Of a stretch of 64,000 bases of DNA, positions 34,762 through 44,904 are shown piece after piece. Below the pieces are notes generated by a model. That model worked only from the letters and a program-made list of their open reading frames with translations. It did no database searches and was not told where the DNA came from. Both the position numbers and the translations under genes were made by a program. Each line of letters opens with the position of its first letter. The stretch's first letter is position 1. Origin of the DNA: Ahaetulla prasina (lineage: Eukaryota > Chordata > Lepidosauria > Squamata > Colubridae); assembly GCF_028640845.1 (NCBI RefSeq), contig NC_080540.1, positions 235,033,794-235,097,793 on the forward strand. Direction: 5' to 3'.

Positions 34762-35482
34762 ATTTTATTTTGTCACAACAATATATATAAGCATATGCAT
34801 GAAATAATTATACAATATACAAGCATATATATAAGCATAAGTATGTAATAACTATATTAATTGGATATAATGAAAGGAAGCAATAGGACAGGAACGGTAG
34901 GCACGTATGTGCTCTTATGCATGCCCCTTACAGACCTCTTAGGAATGGGGTGAGGTCAATAGTAGACAGTTTTTAGGTTAAAGCTTTTGGGATTTTGGGA
35001 AGAGACCACAGAGTCAGGTAGTGTGTTCCAAGCATTATCAACTCTGTTACTGAAGTCATATTTTCTGCAATCAAGATTGGAGTGGTTAACATTAAGTTTA
35101 AATCTATTGTGTGCTCTTGTATTGTTGCAACTGAAGCTGAAGTAGTCTTCAACAGGAAGGACATTGTAATGGATGATTCTATGAGTTAAACTCAGGTCAT
35201 GTCGAAGGCGGCGGAGTTCTAAATTTTCTAAACCCAGGATTTCAAGTCTGATGGCATAAGGTATTTTGTTGTATTCAGAGGAGTGGAGAACTCTTCTGGT
35301 AAAGTATTTCTGGACACGTTCAATTGTATTGATGTCTGAAATGTGGTATGGGTTCCAGACAGACGAGCTGTATTCAAGAATTGGTCTAGCAAATGTTTTA
35401 TATGCTCTGGTTAGTAGTGTAGTGTTTCTGGAGAAGAAGCTATGCAAGATTAGGTTTACAACTCTTAAAGCCTTTTTTGTGA
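34762..35482 (-). mobile_element. CR1-group LINE 3' portion, open C-terminal frame
   Basis: This minus-strand copy of the 6751-8413 family keeps one open frame from about 35480 down to 34956. It includes TFARPILEYSSSVWNPYHIS, LELRRLRHDLSLTHRII and CRKYDFSNRV followed by AWNTLPDSVV. It ends at TTTTGTCACAACAATATAT on the plus strand. The intact frame of about 175 codons suggests it is younger than the 6751 copy. No reverse transcriptase core is included. Confidence 0.87.
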
Positions 35483-36017
35483 ACCCAGTTGAACCCATTG
35501 GCCAAGTGATTGGATGAATAACCTCTGCTGAGATCCATAGGTTGATTCTTCTCCTTTTTCTATGGCTTGTAGAATTTTTTTTTCATTATCATAATGTGCA
35601 TGCTCTCTTCCCTCTCCAAGAAGAGGTGCTGCAATTTTGCCACTATAGTAAGACTGCAAAGAATGTGGGAGTTTTTAAAATATTGTAATTTTTGCTCGGG
35701 GATTTCTGGTGGACAAAAAGAGGACATCAACGAAAGAATTGGTGTGAGGGATTTGGTTTCCTCATGTCATATCCGTCATCAAACCAAGGCTATCCATGTT
35801 TATTTTTTTAAAAAAAAATTGTATGGCATAGCAAAATGCAGCATAGTGCATAAAATTCACAGAAACAAGATATAAAATGTGTATCGAAATGTAAAACACC
35901 AAAAGCAGTGAATTATTTTACAAACACACAGTATGAGTGATGAATAAAATTAAAAAGTTTGGTTCTAGTTAAGCATTGTCCAGATTTTCCTTGGAAGATC
36001 AAAGCCAACAGGGCACT
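35483..36017. other. Unrecognised DNA
   Basis: No repeat recognised. Short frames only. Confidence 0.45.
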
Positions 36018-36025
36018 GTATATAG

Positions 36026-36160
36026 CAGGGGTCTCCAACCTTGGTCCCTTTAAGACTTGTGGACTCCAATTCCCAGAGTCCCTCAGCCAGCAAAGCTGGC
36101 TGAGGAACTCTGGGAGTTGAAGTCCACAAGTCTTAAAGGGACCAAGGTTGGAGACCCCTG
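36026..36160. mobile_element. Palindromic hAT-type MITE, 135 bp
   Basis: The ends are CAGGGGTCTCCAACCTTGG and its reverse complement, and the whole element is nearly a perfect inverted repeat around AGCCAGCAAAGCTGGCT. Flanks GTATATAG (36018-36025) and CTATATAG (36161-36168) agree at 7 of 8 positions. Its RNA would fold into one hairpin of about 60 pairs. Relatives are at 40124-40212, 51218-51329 and 53443-53598. Confidence 0.88.
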
Positions 36161-36454
36161 CTATATAGTTCAATGTAGACTAGCCTCCTTGTGGTGCATC
36201 CCAGGAAATGTGACTTTGTCACTGCTTAATAGTTTATACATTCTGGCTGCTGGATCTCACAAGGATTTTTCCAGAAAGAAGCAGCAGCCTCAATACTGCT
36301 GTCCATACTAAGCCTGATAATTCTGTTCCCCTTGAGACACAGTTTCTTTCATTAGTGATCTCTCAGGCTTCTCCCTGTAGTGGTTTTGTTTATCAAGATG
36401 TCTCTTTTTGTTCCATGTAAAGGACAACTTTCTATTCTGGAAACTGTGCATAGG

Positions 36455-36988
36455 TGTTGTGTCTCGCTCGTTTTCCCCGCAGCCGGGTCCCTCTTATCTC
36501 CTCCCGAATGCTGAGGAATGTCCTGGCATGCCTCCAGGCCCCAGCCCTGGCACCATGCCCAGACAGGCCGAGCAAGAAGAAGGGCCTGACGTGCCTCCAG
36601 CCCCCAGCCCTGGCTCCATGCCCAGGCAAACGGAGCAACTAGACCCCTCCCCCTCCCCCACAGCATGTGAGCCTGAGGAATGTGAATTACCAACAGCTGG
36701 AGCCTGGCGAGATCCTCGCTTCAGGAGAATTGATAGGCGGCATCAGCAAAAGGAAGGGAGGGGCAGGCCTGGATAAGTGCTGAGTCATGGAGCCACACCC
36801 CATTGCCTATATAAAGGATCTGCTTTCTGGCATTCTCTGAGTCAGGCAAAGTCTACCTTGGATTGCTGAAGTACTTCCTGGTCTCCTGCCTGCCTTGAGA
36901 ACTTTGCTAGGACTTTGGCAGAGCTGCAGAGGCACGCCTGATACGGACTTCCCCGACCCGGCCGTCAGCGGAGGAGTGGGACACGACA
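36455..36988 (+). mobile_element. Solo LTR, 534 bp, with TATA box and tandem U3 repeat
   Basis: It starts TGTTGTGTC and ends GACACGACA (one mismatch inverted repeat) and is flanked by ATAGG on both sides (36450-36454 and 36989-36993). A TATATAAA box is at 36808-36815. Upstream, two diverged copies of a roughly 60-bp segment with GCCTCCAG-CCCAGCCCTGGC lie at about 36529-36590 and 36592-36645. No internal retroelement sequence adjoins it. It could be from a Gypsy element or an endogenous retrovirus. Confidence 0.9.
36808..36815 (+). promoter_or_regulatory. TATA box of the solo LTR
   Basis: TATATAAA about 180 bp before the LTR end, a usual place for a U3/R boundary promoter. Activity unknown. 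Confidence 0.6.
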
Positions 36989-37288
36989 ATAGGTTTCTTG
37001 GCCACCTTTTTGGATATGATTGCATCTTGGTTCTGGAAAGCCTTTTTTCAGTTACTAGACATTCATATTCATCTGTTATTGTCTCATGTAGGGAACCATG
37101 GAGATAACCTTGGAAAAACTATCCAGAAGCTGTTAAGACAACAACAGGTGTAGAAGCATGTGTTAAGTCAAGGGAGGTTAGGAAAATATTAGAAAAAGCT
37201 TCAGAATGGTTCCTTTCAGATCCTGTAGAGCATAAGAAGAAGAGCAAGCAAAACACATACAGACTTGCAAGAGTCTATACTTTAGTCT

Positions 37289-37649
37289 AGGGACACGGTG
37301 GCTCAGGGGCTAGGACGTTGAGCTTGTCGATCGAAAGGTCGGCAGCTCAGCGGTTCGAATCCCTAGTGCTGCCGTGTAACGGGGTGAGCTCCTGTTACTT
37401 GTCCCAGGTTCTGCCAACCTAGCAGTTTCGAAAGCACATAAAAATGCAAGTAGAAAAAATAGGGACCACCTTTGATGGGAAGGTAACAGCGTTCCGTGCA
37501 CCTTTGGTGTTGAGTCATGCCGGCCACATGACCACGGAGACATCTTCAGACAGCGCTGGCTCTTCAGCTTTGAAACAGAGATGAGCACCACCCCCTAGAG
37601 TCGGCAACAACTAGCACATATGAGTGAGGGAAACCTTTATCTTTACCTT
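37289..37649 (+). mobile_element. Sauria-type SINE, full length with perfect target duplication
   Basis: TATACTTTAGTCT occurs at 37276-37288 and 37650-37662. The A box (TGGCTCAGGGG) and B box (GGTTCGAATCC) are intact, and the end is CTTTATCTTTACCTT. It is the youngest-looking SINE in the window. Confidence 0.93.
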
Positions 37650-37662
37650 TATACTTTAGTCT

Positions 37663-38326
37663 GTCTCAATAAAGCATAATTCTAGTCCTCCTATGGAATT
37701 ATTTTTTATAAAACTGACATCTCATCACCAGGAGTCAAATGAATAGACAAAACAATGGTGCTGGAACAATATTTGTCTTTTTGCTATGTATGCTCTGAAC
37801 ATGACAATTGACCTAATCAATTGTCATTTGAAGAATTTGCTCATAACAACTCTGTATTCTCGTATTGGCATATTTCCTTCCAAGAAGGTTATGGCTATAA
37901 CTCATGCTGTTGATCCTGTTTCTGCAGTTGTCCAACCTTAATTTTTTTTTCCAACAGAGCTAGGTGGCACAGCTCTTCTTAAAGGAGCAGCCGGATTTGG
38001 CCTACGATGCATATAAATAGGCAGCAGTTGTGTATAGCTAAAAAGGCGCCAAGATTGCTATGGAAGATTTGGTGTAACTTTCCCCTGTTTTTACCTTGGT
38101 CTCATTCATCAAAGAAACTGCACCCAAAGTGTATTGGCCACTTCCCTGTGACCAGTCAGATTAGCCCAGCAAACTTTCATTTGCCACTACCCACTACTAT
38201 GAAAATACACATGACAATTCTCTGCTCAGTCCTTGGATGGGAGGGGCTTCTTGATCTTTGCATTCTGCAGCTCCTCCCTCCCTCCCAACCACCCACCCAT
38301 TCTGTTAGACAGGAAGGAGAAATATG
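37663..38326. other. Unrecognised DNA
   Basis: No repeat recognised; short chance frames only. Confidence 0.45.
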
Positions 38327-38334
38327 AGATGGAG

Positions 38335-38809
38335 CAGGGCTGAAATGCTCCTGGTTTGGACTGGATTGGCTGATCCGGTAACGATGGTGGTGGGTGGTTT
38401 GGAGAACCGGTAGCAAAAATCTCTGCCCCCCCCCAGCCCCGCCCATGCCCACCCAGTCGCCCGGTCGCCCACTTGCCCACTTGCCACTTCTTTTAAAAAG
38501 TGCTTTTAAAAGGTTAAAAAAAGAGTTTCTGACAATCACAGCTGAGCCGCGCGATCGTCAGAGCCTCTTTTTTTTACTTTTAAAAGCATTTTTTAACAAC
38601 CTATTCGGCTGAATAGGTTGTAAAAAAATGCTTTTAAAAGTAAAAAAAAAGATTGTGTGCCACAGCTGATCACCCACACACACACACGCTGTTCTACTTA
38701 CCCCGTGCCTCCTTTTGGCATGCACTGTGCGCGCGCACCTCACATTTGGTGCACGGTGCGCATATGCAGCCAGCAAACTGGTAGTAAACTGGTTCAGATT
38801 TCACCACTG
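38335..38809. mobile_element. hAT-type element, 475 bp, with an internal 40-bp hairpin
   Basis: Ends CAGGGCTGAAATG and CAGATTTCACCACTG are imperfect inverted repeats. The 8-bp duplication AGATGGAG is perfect (38327-38334 and 38810-38817). The middle carries a hairpin with arms 38567-38606 and 38611-38651. A later part is CpG-rich (GTGCGCGCGCACC near 38729). No transposase is encoded. Confidence 0.9.
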
Positions 38810-38817
38810 AGATGGAG

Positions 38818-39970
38818 CATGATTTGTTTAGCAGTCAGCTTTTACTAGCTATATGTCCACACTGTCTCTTAAAACAGGAAGTATGATTGACTTTAATGTC
38901 TTAATTCATCTCCCTTAAATTTTCAGATACTCAGGTTTTTCTTCCTGAATCTGTTGCCTAGCTTGAATTTAATGAAATCCTCACCCATTGACTGAACTTG
39001 ATAATGTTCTGTAACTTCTTAAAATATTGTTAGAAGTAAAATAAAGCTCCCTATACTTTATCATATGTGCATCAAAGGCTCATGAACACATTCAGCTGTC
39101 CATTTGAATTAAAAGTCTTTTAGTTCTAATTTATCAAATTATTCCACAAAGCAGGGTTAAATATATGTTCCCTGCCTATCTGAAAATCAAGAGTTCTCAA
39201 ATAAACAGGAGTTCTTTCCCATCATCTCTTAATTGTCACTTGCTGTAGATGTCAAACTAACGGAGAAGCAGAATCTAATTTCCTTGTTTGATTCACCATG
39301 AAATTAAACTGAACTGACAATTTTTATTTTCACCTGAGAACTTTGCCCCACACTATTTAAGTCTAGTTAATCAAGTACGGTTATCTATTGCATACACTCA
39401 TCTTTCCTTACCACATCTCTGATTTGCAGTATCCCACATCCTGATCTCCTTCCAACAGCCTGGCCTTGGATTATATTTGCAGTTTTGTAAGGTGTAAAGG
39501 AATGCAAGGACATAGTTAGCAGAGTTGCCAGAAGATATATCATGTCACAGAATTATTGCTGAGAGATGAAGGCGAAGCTGATGAGGGGAAAGGAGAAATA
39601 GAGAGGCTTGTATAACTAAAAAAAAAAAAAAAAAAAACACCACCCCAGTTAATAATTTTCTTATCTGTTATAACATGAGAGAGGTGGATTTTCATCTTAA
39701 TTTATTATGGAAGGCCCTGACCAAGCCAGTCTTTTGAGGGCTTTTATGCATTAATCCTTTCTACCTGCTGTTTGCCATTCCCACATGCTGATACTGCAAT
39801 ATGCTCCATAATTGGCCTCTACATATAATCGCAATAGTGTACTGGACTAAGACAAAGCTGAATTTAAAAGGATTTGCCAGTTAAAATAGAATAAAAGAAG
39901 AACAGAAGCACCTAGTCAATATGAATGAAGGCTAAAAATTCCAGGAGCTGCAGATCAATAAATCTGATGG
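38818..39970. other. AT-rich DNA, no feature recognised
   Basis: No repeat recognised apart from a poly(A) run at about 39619-39637. Confidence 0.5.
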
Positions 39971-40030
39971 GTGCCAGGTTGGAGAAACCGGTGCCAGGTT
40001 GGAGAATCCGGTGCCAGGTTGGAGAATCCA
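39971..40030. repeat. Three tandem copies of a 20-bp unit
   Basis: GTGCCAGGTTGGAGAAACCG is repeated at 39971, 39991 and 40011 with A/T changes. It is too short for a minisatellite family call. Confidence 0.9.
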
Positions 40031-40123
40031 CAATTGTATTGTTTGTCAGATACTGATTCAATTGGTTAGATAGCACAATGGATAAAGATAAAGTGAGAGA
40101 GAGAAAAAAAGAACTTACTAGAG

Positions 40124-40212
40124 TAGGGGTCTGCAACCTTGGCAACTTTAAGACTTGTGGACTTCAACTCCCAGAATTCCTCATCTTAAAGTTGCCAAGG
40201 TTGGAGACCCTG
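40124..40212. mobile_element. Palindromic hAT-type MITE, internally shortened
   Basis: It shares ends with the MITE at 36026 (TAGGGGTCTGCAACCTTGG and CCAAGGTTGGAGACCCTG) but the right half is deleted near the loop. The duplication TACTAGAG is perfect (40116-40123 and 40213-40220). Confidence 0.9.
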
Positions 40213-40805
40213 TACTAGAGAACTTCCTTAACTTAACTATCCAAAGTATCAGAAACATTCAGAATTGTGTTGTCTGCTTTCCCAACTTTTGTTAAAATTT
40301 TCAACTTTAGACTTAGTTCTTAGAGCAGTAGATTACAGCAATGAGCAAGTTACATCTTTTTCTCCAAATTAGAACAAACTTGTATTCTCTCATCAAGTTT
40401 TGCATACTGAATCTTTTCTAAATATGCTTTGTGTGTGCCTATGAAGCAGTCAACAACCCTATCATCTGCTGCTCAGTCAGGTAAGATCCCAGTAAGATAA
40501 TTATGGGCATCAAGTTTTATAATATTCTATGTGAACATATGTTTTATATTTGTTGTCATTGTATGCAAGAATATATGTTAGATATCACCTTAATATTTAG
40601 ATGCCTTTACTCTAAAACTTACTTCTTCAGTAAGTATAATTGAAATACCAATGTTCAATATGGACTCCTTGGAATAACTCCATTGAATACAATATTCTGT
40701 ATTCTGTTCAGAATGAATTCCTGTGCAAGTAATACAAGATTATATTTTCTGTTATTGTTCTCAGCACCTAAATAATTGTGAAGAGCTGAGCCTGACCAGG
40801 AAGAG

Positions 40806-40808
40806 TTT

Positions 40809-40895
<87 letters not shown>

Positions 40896-40940
40896 TTATT
40901 TTATTTTATTTTATTTTATTTTATTTTATTTTATTTTATT
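40806..40940. repeat. (TTTA)n then (TTTTA)n array
   Basis: About 23 tetramers pass into pentamers and then into the 3' end of the minus-strand LINE that follows. In LINE orientation this is an expanded A-rich tail. Confidence 0.95.
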
Positions 40941-41240
40941 TATTTGTCACAACAGTATATATATAAGCATGAAATAACTATACGAATTGGATACAATCAA
41001 AGGGAACATTAGGACAGGAACGGTAGGCACGCTGGTGCTCTTATGCACACCCCTTACAGACCTCTTAGGAATGGGGTGAGGACAATAGTAGATAGTCTTT
41101 GGTTAAAGATTTGGGGATTTTGGGATGAGACCATGGAGTCAGGTAGTGCATTCCAGGCATTAACAACTCTGTTACTGAAGTCATATTTTCTACAATCAAT
41201 GTTTTGTATGGTTAGTAGTGTAATCTTTCTGATTATTATT
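40940..41240 (-). mobile_element. CR1-group LINE 3' end with internal deletion
   Basis: The tail TTTGTCACAACAGTATATAT to about 41192 follows the copy at 34762-35070. Then sequence jumps to the part equivalent to about 35390 (GTTAGTAGTGTA), so roughly 300 bp of coding sequence is missing. Confidence 0.8.
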
Positions 41241-42842
41241 TTATAATCATTTATTTATTATTTGATTATTTTATTATTCAAGTTTCATGTCAGACAATAA
41301 GCAGTTGAGATATAGAATCTTAGAAACTAGGAAAGCCTCAGCAAAACTTCCACCTTCATATATGAGTGGATTTATTAAGGTAAGAATGAGGGGCTACCTG
41401 TCCCACAAAAACCAGAAATGCAACATCCTTTGCACTAGAGTTGACACTTCATTAGTGATGCTTTGAAATACTCTAGTTTGTCTCTCACCTTTAGTGGGTT
41501 TTCCTACAAATATTCCAGCAATATCAGGTGAACATTAATTGTTTTGTTTCTCTATGTTAATTGTAGTCTGTGTTTCTTTGAAATTCTTAACAAGAAGTTT
41601 GCCTTAGGCATAATGGGTTGGTAAAGATGTACAGCTGCCAGTCTGAAAATGTTTTGGGAATTTTTGAGCTGTGTTGGCCAGGATTTCTGAGAAAAGTTGT
41701 GCCAATAGTCGGGAACGTATGGTTGAAAGGTAATTAGTTACTGATTTGGGCAATCATTTGTTGTATAAAACCATCAGAGGTATTTGATTGCTCTATGCAG
41801 CAGGGTCTATGCAACAACTCTATGCATCATCAATAAAAAAGAAAATCAGGGCACTTAAAAAGAAAGAAAAAGAAAAATTAGAATAGATTAATCTCCATTA
41901 TTTTAAACTTAATTAAGTTTATGTGAGATCTATATTAAAGATTACCTTTTATTATCATGAACCAAAACTCACAACTTGAAATTAATCCTTAGTATAATCA
42001 AAAGTAAGATATGCAGGATAAATTCAGTCTAGGAAATGTAATTTAAAAATATATATAAAAGAATCATCTTCCTTCTCAGTGACTAGAGCAGGATTCTATC
42101 ATCTGAAGCCCCAAGGCCACATTTTACCACCAAGTTTTGAATTAACATACAGAGCCCCTTCAAAGTTGCCCATAAATTGTAATTCGTGATATGACTGAAA
42201 GGGAAATATATTAAGTACAGGATGGAATAGCTTTTCATATTAAATGTCATTAATGTAATTTAAATCAAATTTTGTCTTACTCCCATATATTTTTGGAAGT
42301 TCATAAACACATACACACACATCCTTGGTTAAATTCTGGATGAGATTGAATTGTTTGCTAAATGTTGCATAATTTAAAAAACTGAAACAGTAAATATGGA
42401 GGGGGGGAAATCATCAAATTCATTGTTACCGAATTAAATTAAATTGTTTCAGGTTGAAGCAAGCTTGTCTATATGTTCTCTTTCAGATCGTCTTACCTCA
42501 TCAACAGATAAATCAGCCCATTGTAAGTCAGTAATGATCAATCTTTGTAGACTAGCCCACATTCCGATGCAGAATGAGATGAGTCCTATGAATGAAATCC
42601 AGAGGCAAAAACTCAGGCACACTTACAAAATTTCTCCTGTCTCTTGCACACCTTCAGAATGGCTGGGAGAGGAATTAAGACCCCCTTGCTGTTCCTCACT
42701 CCTCAAATTCTTGGTATGATTATTATTTTGCTCATTCAACACACAATGTTTTAACCAAGGATCTCTGGGAAAGGGGGTTTAAATCTTGTCCTATCTACAT
42801 CACCTTGAACAATATCATTTGATCCATATCCAGATCACAATT
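41241..42842. other. AT-rich DNA, no feature recognised
   Basis: About 1.6 kb with no recognised repeat or gene. Confidence 0.5.
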
Positions 42843-42958
42843 CCAAAAACTTTAACCAAAAACTTTCTAACATTGACCTCACCCCATTCCTAAGAGGATC
42901 ATAAGGGGCGTGCATAAGAGCACAAACATACCTACCGTTCCTGTCCTATTGTTTTTCT
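42843..42958 (+). mobile_element. CR1-group LINE terminal fragment
   Basis: It contains TGACCTCACCCCATTCCTAA and GGGGCGTGCATAAGAGCAC, the conserved 3' part of the family at 6751-8413, and then runs into (TA)n where the next element starts. Confidence 0.85.
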
Positions 42959-43203
42959 TCTCCATATATATATATATATACCGTATATACTCGAGTATAA
43001 GCCGATCCGAATATAAGCCGAGGCACTTAATTTTACCACAAAAACTGGGAAAAACTATTGACTCGAGTATAAGCCGAGGGTGGGAAATGAGGCAGCTACT
43101 GGTCAATGTAAAAAATAAAGATAGAGCCAAGTAAAATAACATGAATATTTATTTGAACGAAAAACAATAAAAGTGCAAAAGGGGGAAGGAGGATTCCCAG
43201 CTT

Positions 43204-43632
43204 TAGAAAATTTAGAACTACGCCACCTTTGGTATGACCTGAGCATAGCTCATAAAATTATCTGCTACAATGTACTTCCTATCAATGACTACTTCAGCTT
43301 CAACCACAACAATACACGAGAACACAATAGATTCAAACTTAAAAGTGAACCTCTCCAATCTAGATTGCAGAAAATGTGACTTCAGTAACAGAGTTGTTAA
43401 TGCCTGGAATGTGCTACCTGACTCTGGTCTCTTCCCAAAATCCCCAAAGCCTTAACCAAAGACTATCTAGTATTGACCTCACCCCATTCCTAAGAGGTCT
43501 GTAAGGGGCGTGCATAAGAGCACCAGCGTGCCTACCGTCCCTGTCCTAATGTTCCCTTTAGTTGTATTCCTTTTATGTATTCAATTCATGCTTATATTTA
43601 TATAATTATTTAATATGTATTTGACAAAATAA
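43204..43632 (+). mobile_element. CR1-group LINE 3' end inserted in the composite element
   Basis: Starts at TAGAAAATTTAGAACTACGC and contains frames matching LELRHLWYDLSIAHKIICYN, FSNRVVNAWNVLPDS and the 3' block with GGGCGTGCATAAGAGCACCA. The end is TTGACAAAATAAAATGAATG. Frameshifts are present. Confidence 0.85.
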
Positions 43633-43735
43633 AATGAATGAATGAATGAATAGAATAGAATAGAATAGAATAGAATTTTTATTGGCTAAGTGTGATTGGA
43701 CACACAAGGAATGAATGAATGAATGAATGAATGAG
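43633..43735. repeat. (AATG)n and (AATAG)n with a 40-bp LINE end between
   Basis: AATG units, then AATAGAATAG units, then TTTTTATTGGCTAAGTGTG, the minus-strand LINE end seen at 32366, and then more AATG. A small mosaic of two LINE tails. Confidence 0.85.
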
Positions 43736-44263
43736 TGAGTGAGTTACTTCAACAACATTGTCTCACAGAAATTGACAATACAACTGCAAGCATGAAAATG
43801 AGTCCTCCTTTAGCTTCCAAGGGACCAGGGTGCCTCTGAAGGTCAGTGCTCTAAGCACTAAGAACCCAGCACAAATCTAAGCCTGTATGCACACCAATAG
43901 TGAAAATACCCTGCACAGTGTCTCTTGGCAGAGAAGGTTAATTTTCATAGACGTTGGGGTGGCCCTTTTTTTTTTTTTTTGGCAGGGCAATAAGGATCTC
44001 TAATATCATTAAACCCAAGTGTGAGGAAAAAGACAGCAGCTAAAATGTTAAGGCCAGTTGTGTGACCTTCTCCAATACAGTTGGCCTGGCTGTTTGCCAA
44101 AACTTAAAACACCCTCCCATCCCCTCCTGCTAAAGCTTCTTTCTTAAAACAATTGTGGTCTTTGCCTTCATGTCGCTCAACCTTTCACCTGCCAGGTTCC
44201 TAGCCTTCACCCTTGACCCACTGCTGTGTTTGCTTAGCATTGTGCCAATCGACTTTAGAAGTC

Positions 44264-44299
<36 letters not shown>

Positions 44300-44312
44300 G
44301 GAGGGAGGAGGA
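43736..44312. other. Unrecognised DNA followed by (TG)n(GA)n
   Basis: No repeat recognised up to 44260. A T-run of about 15 is at 43967. The end is (TG)n from 44264 and (GA)n to about 44300. Confidence 0.45.
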
Positions 44313-44460
44313 GTGCAAAGGGGAAGGAGGATTCCCAGCTCTAAACAAAGGAAATCCCGGAATGCCAGCGAAGGCGGTGCTCGCGTTCCTCCTCCCTTGC
44401 TCAAAAGCCCCAATAACCTTCACCAGCAAGGCAGACCCCACGGAAGGAAGGGGACGGGCT

Positions 44461-44520
44461 GACTCACCGAGCATCTGGCTGAAGAGCAGCTGCTCCAGGT
44501 CGCCCAGCACGGTGAAGCAC
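44461..44520 (-). other. Possible captured exon fragment inside the GC-rich core
   Basis: Read on the minus strand this gives FTVLGDLEQLLFSQMLG followed directly by GGTGAGTC, which fits a splice donor. Codon content looks protein-like, unlike the surrounding low-complexity sequence. I do not recognise the protein. It could be a host gene piece carried by the element, or chance. Confidence 0.3.
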
Positions 44521-44710
44521 GGAGGAGAAGAAAGAATGAAAGAAGGAGGAACGGCCCTCCTTTCTCTCTCTCTCTCTTCCAGCGCCGCGGAACAGAAGGG
44601 GACTAGGGCGCGCACACACACGCCCAGCTTCTGAAGCACGGAGGGAGAAGAAAGAATGAAAGAAGGGGAGGAACGGCCCCTCCTTTCTCTCTCTCTCTCT
44701 CTTCCAGCGG
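44513..44710 (+). repeat. Tandem duplication with CT-tract and CAG
   Basis: A segment of about 70-75 bp starting GAAGCACGGAGG is repeated at 44513 and 44633. Each copy ends in a long CT tract and TTCCAGCG, which looks like a splice acceptor on the plus strand. Confidence 0.85.
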
Positions 44711-44904
44711 GAAAAGCAGCTCTTCGCTTGGGGAGAGGAGGGAGGGAGGGAGGAGGTTGGCTTGCTTATTCAACCCTTCCGGCTAGCCATCCAGCCCTTC
44801 CCAGGAGAAGGCGAGGAGTTTTGGGCGGCGACCTTTTGCTAGAAAGCGGCAGCTGCTGCCCCAACACCACCAGTTGGGGCGGAGCCGGTGAGCTGCAGTA
44901 ACTC

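Noticed and set aside
36408..36776. Proline-rich frames on both strands
   Set aside because: They lie in the U3 part of a solo LTR and derive from a GC-rich duplication; no conserved protein feature.
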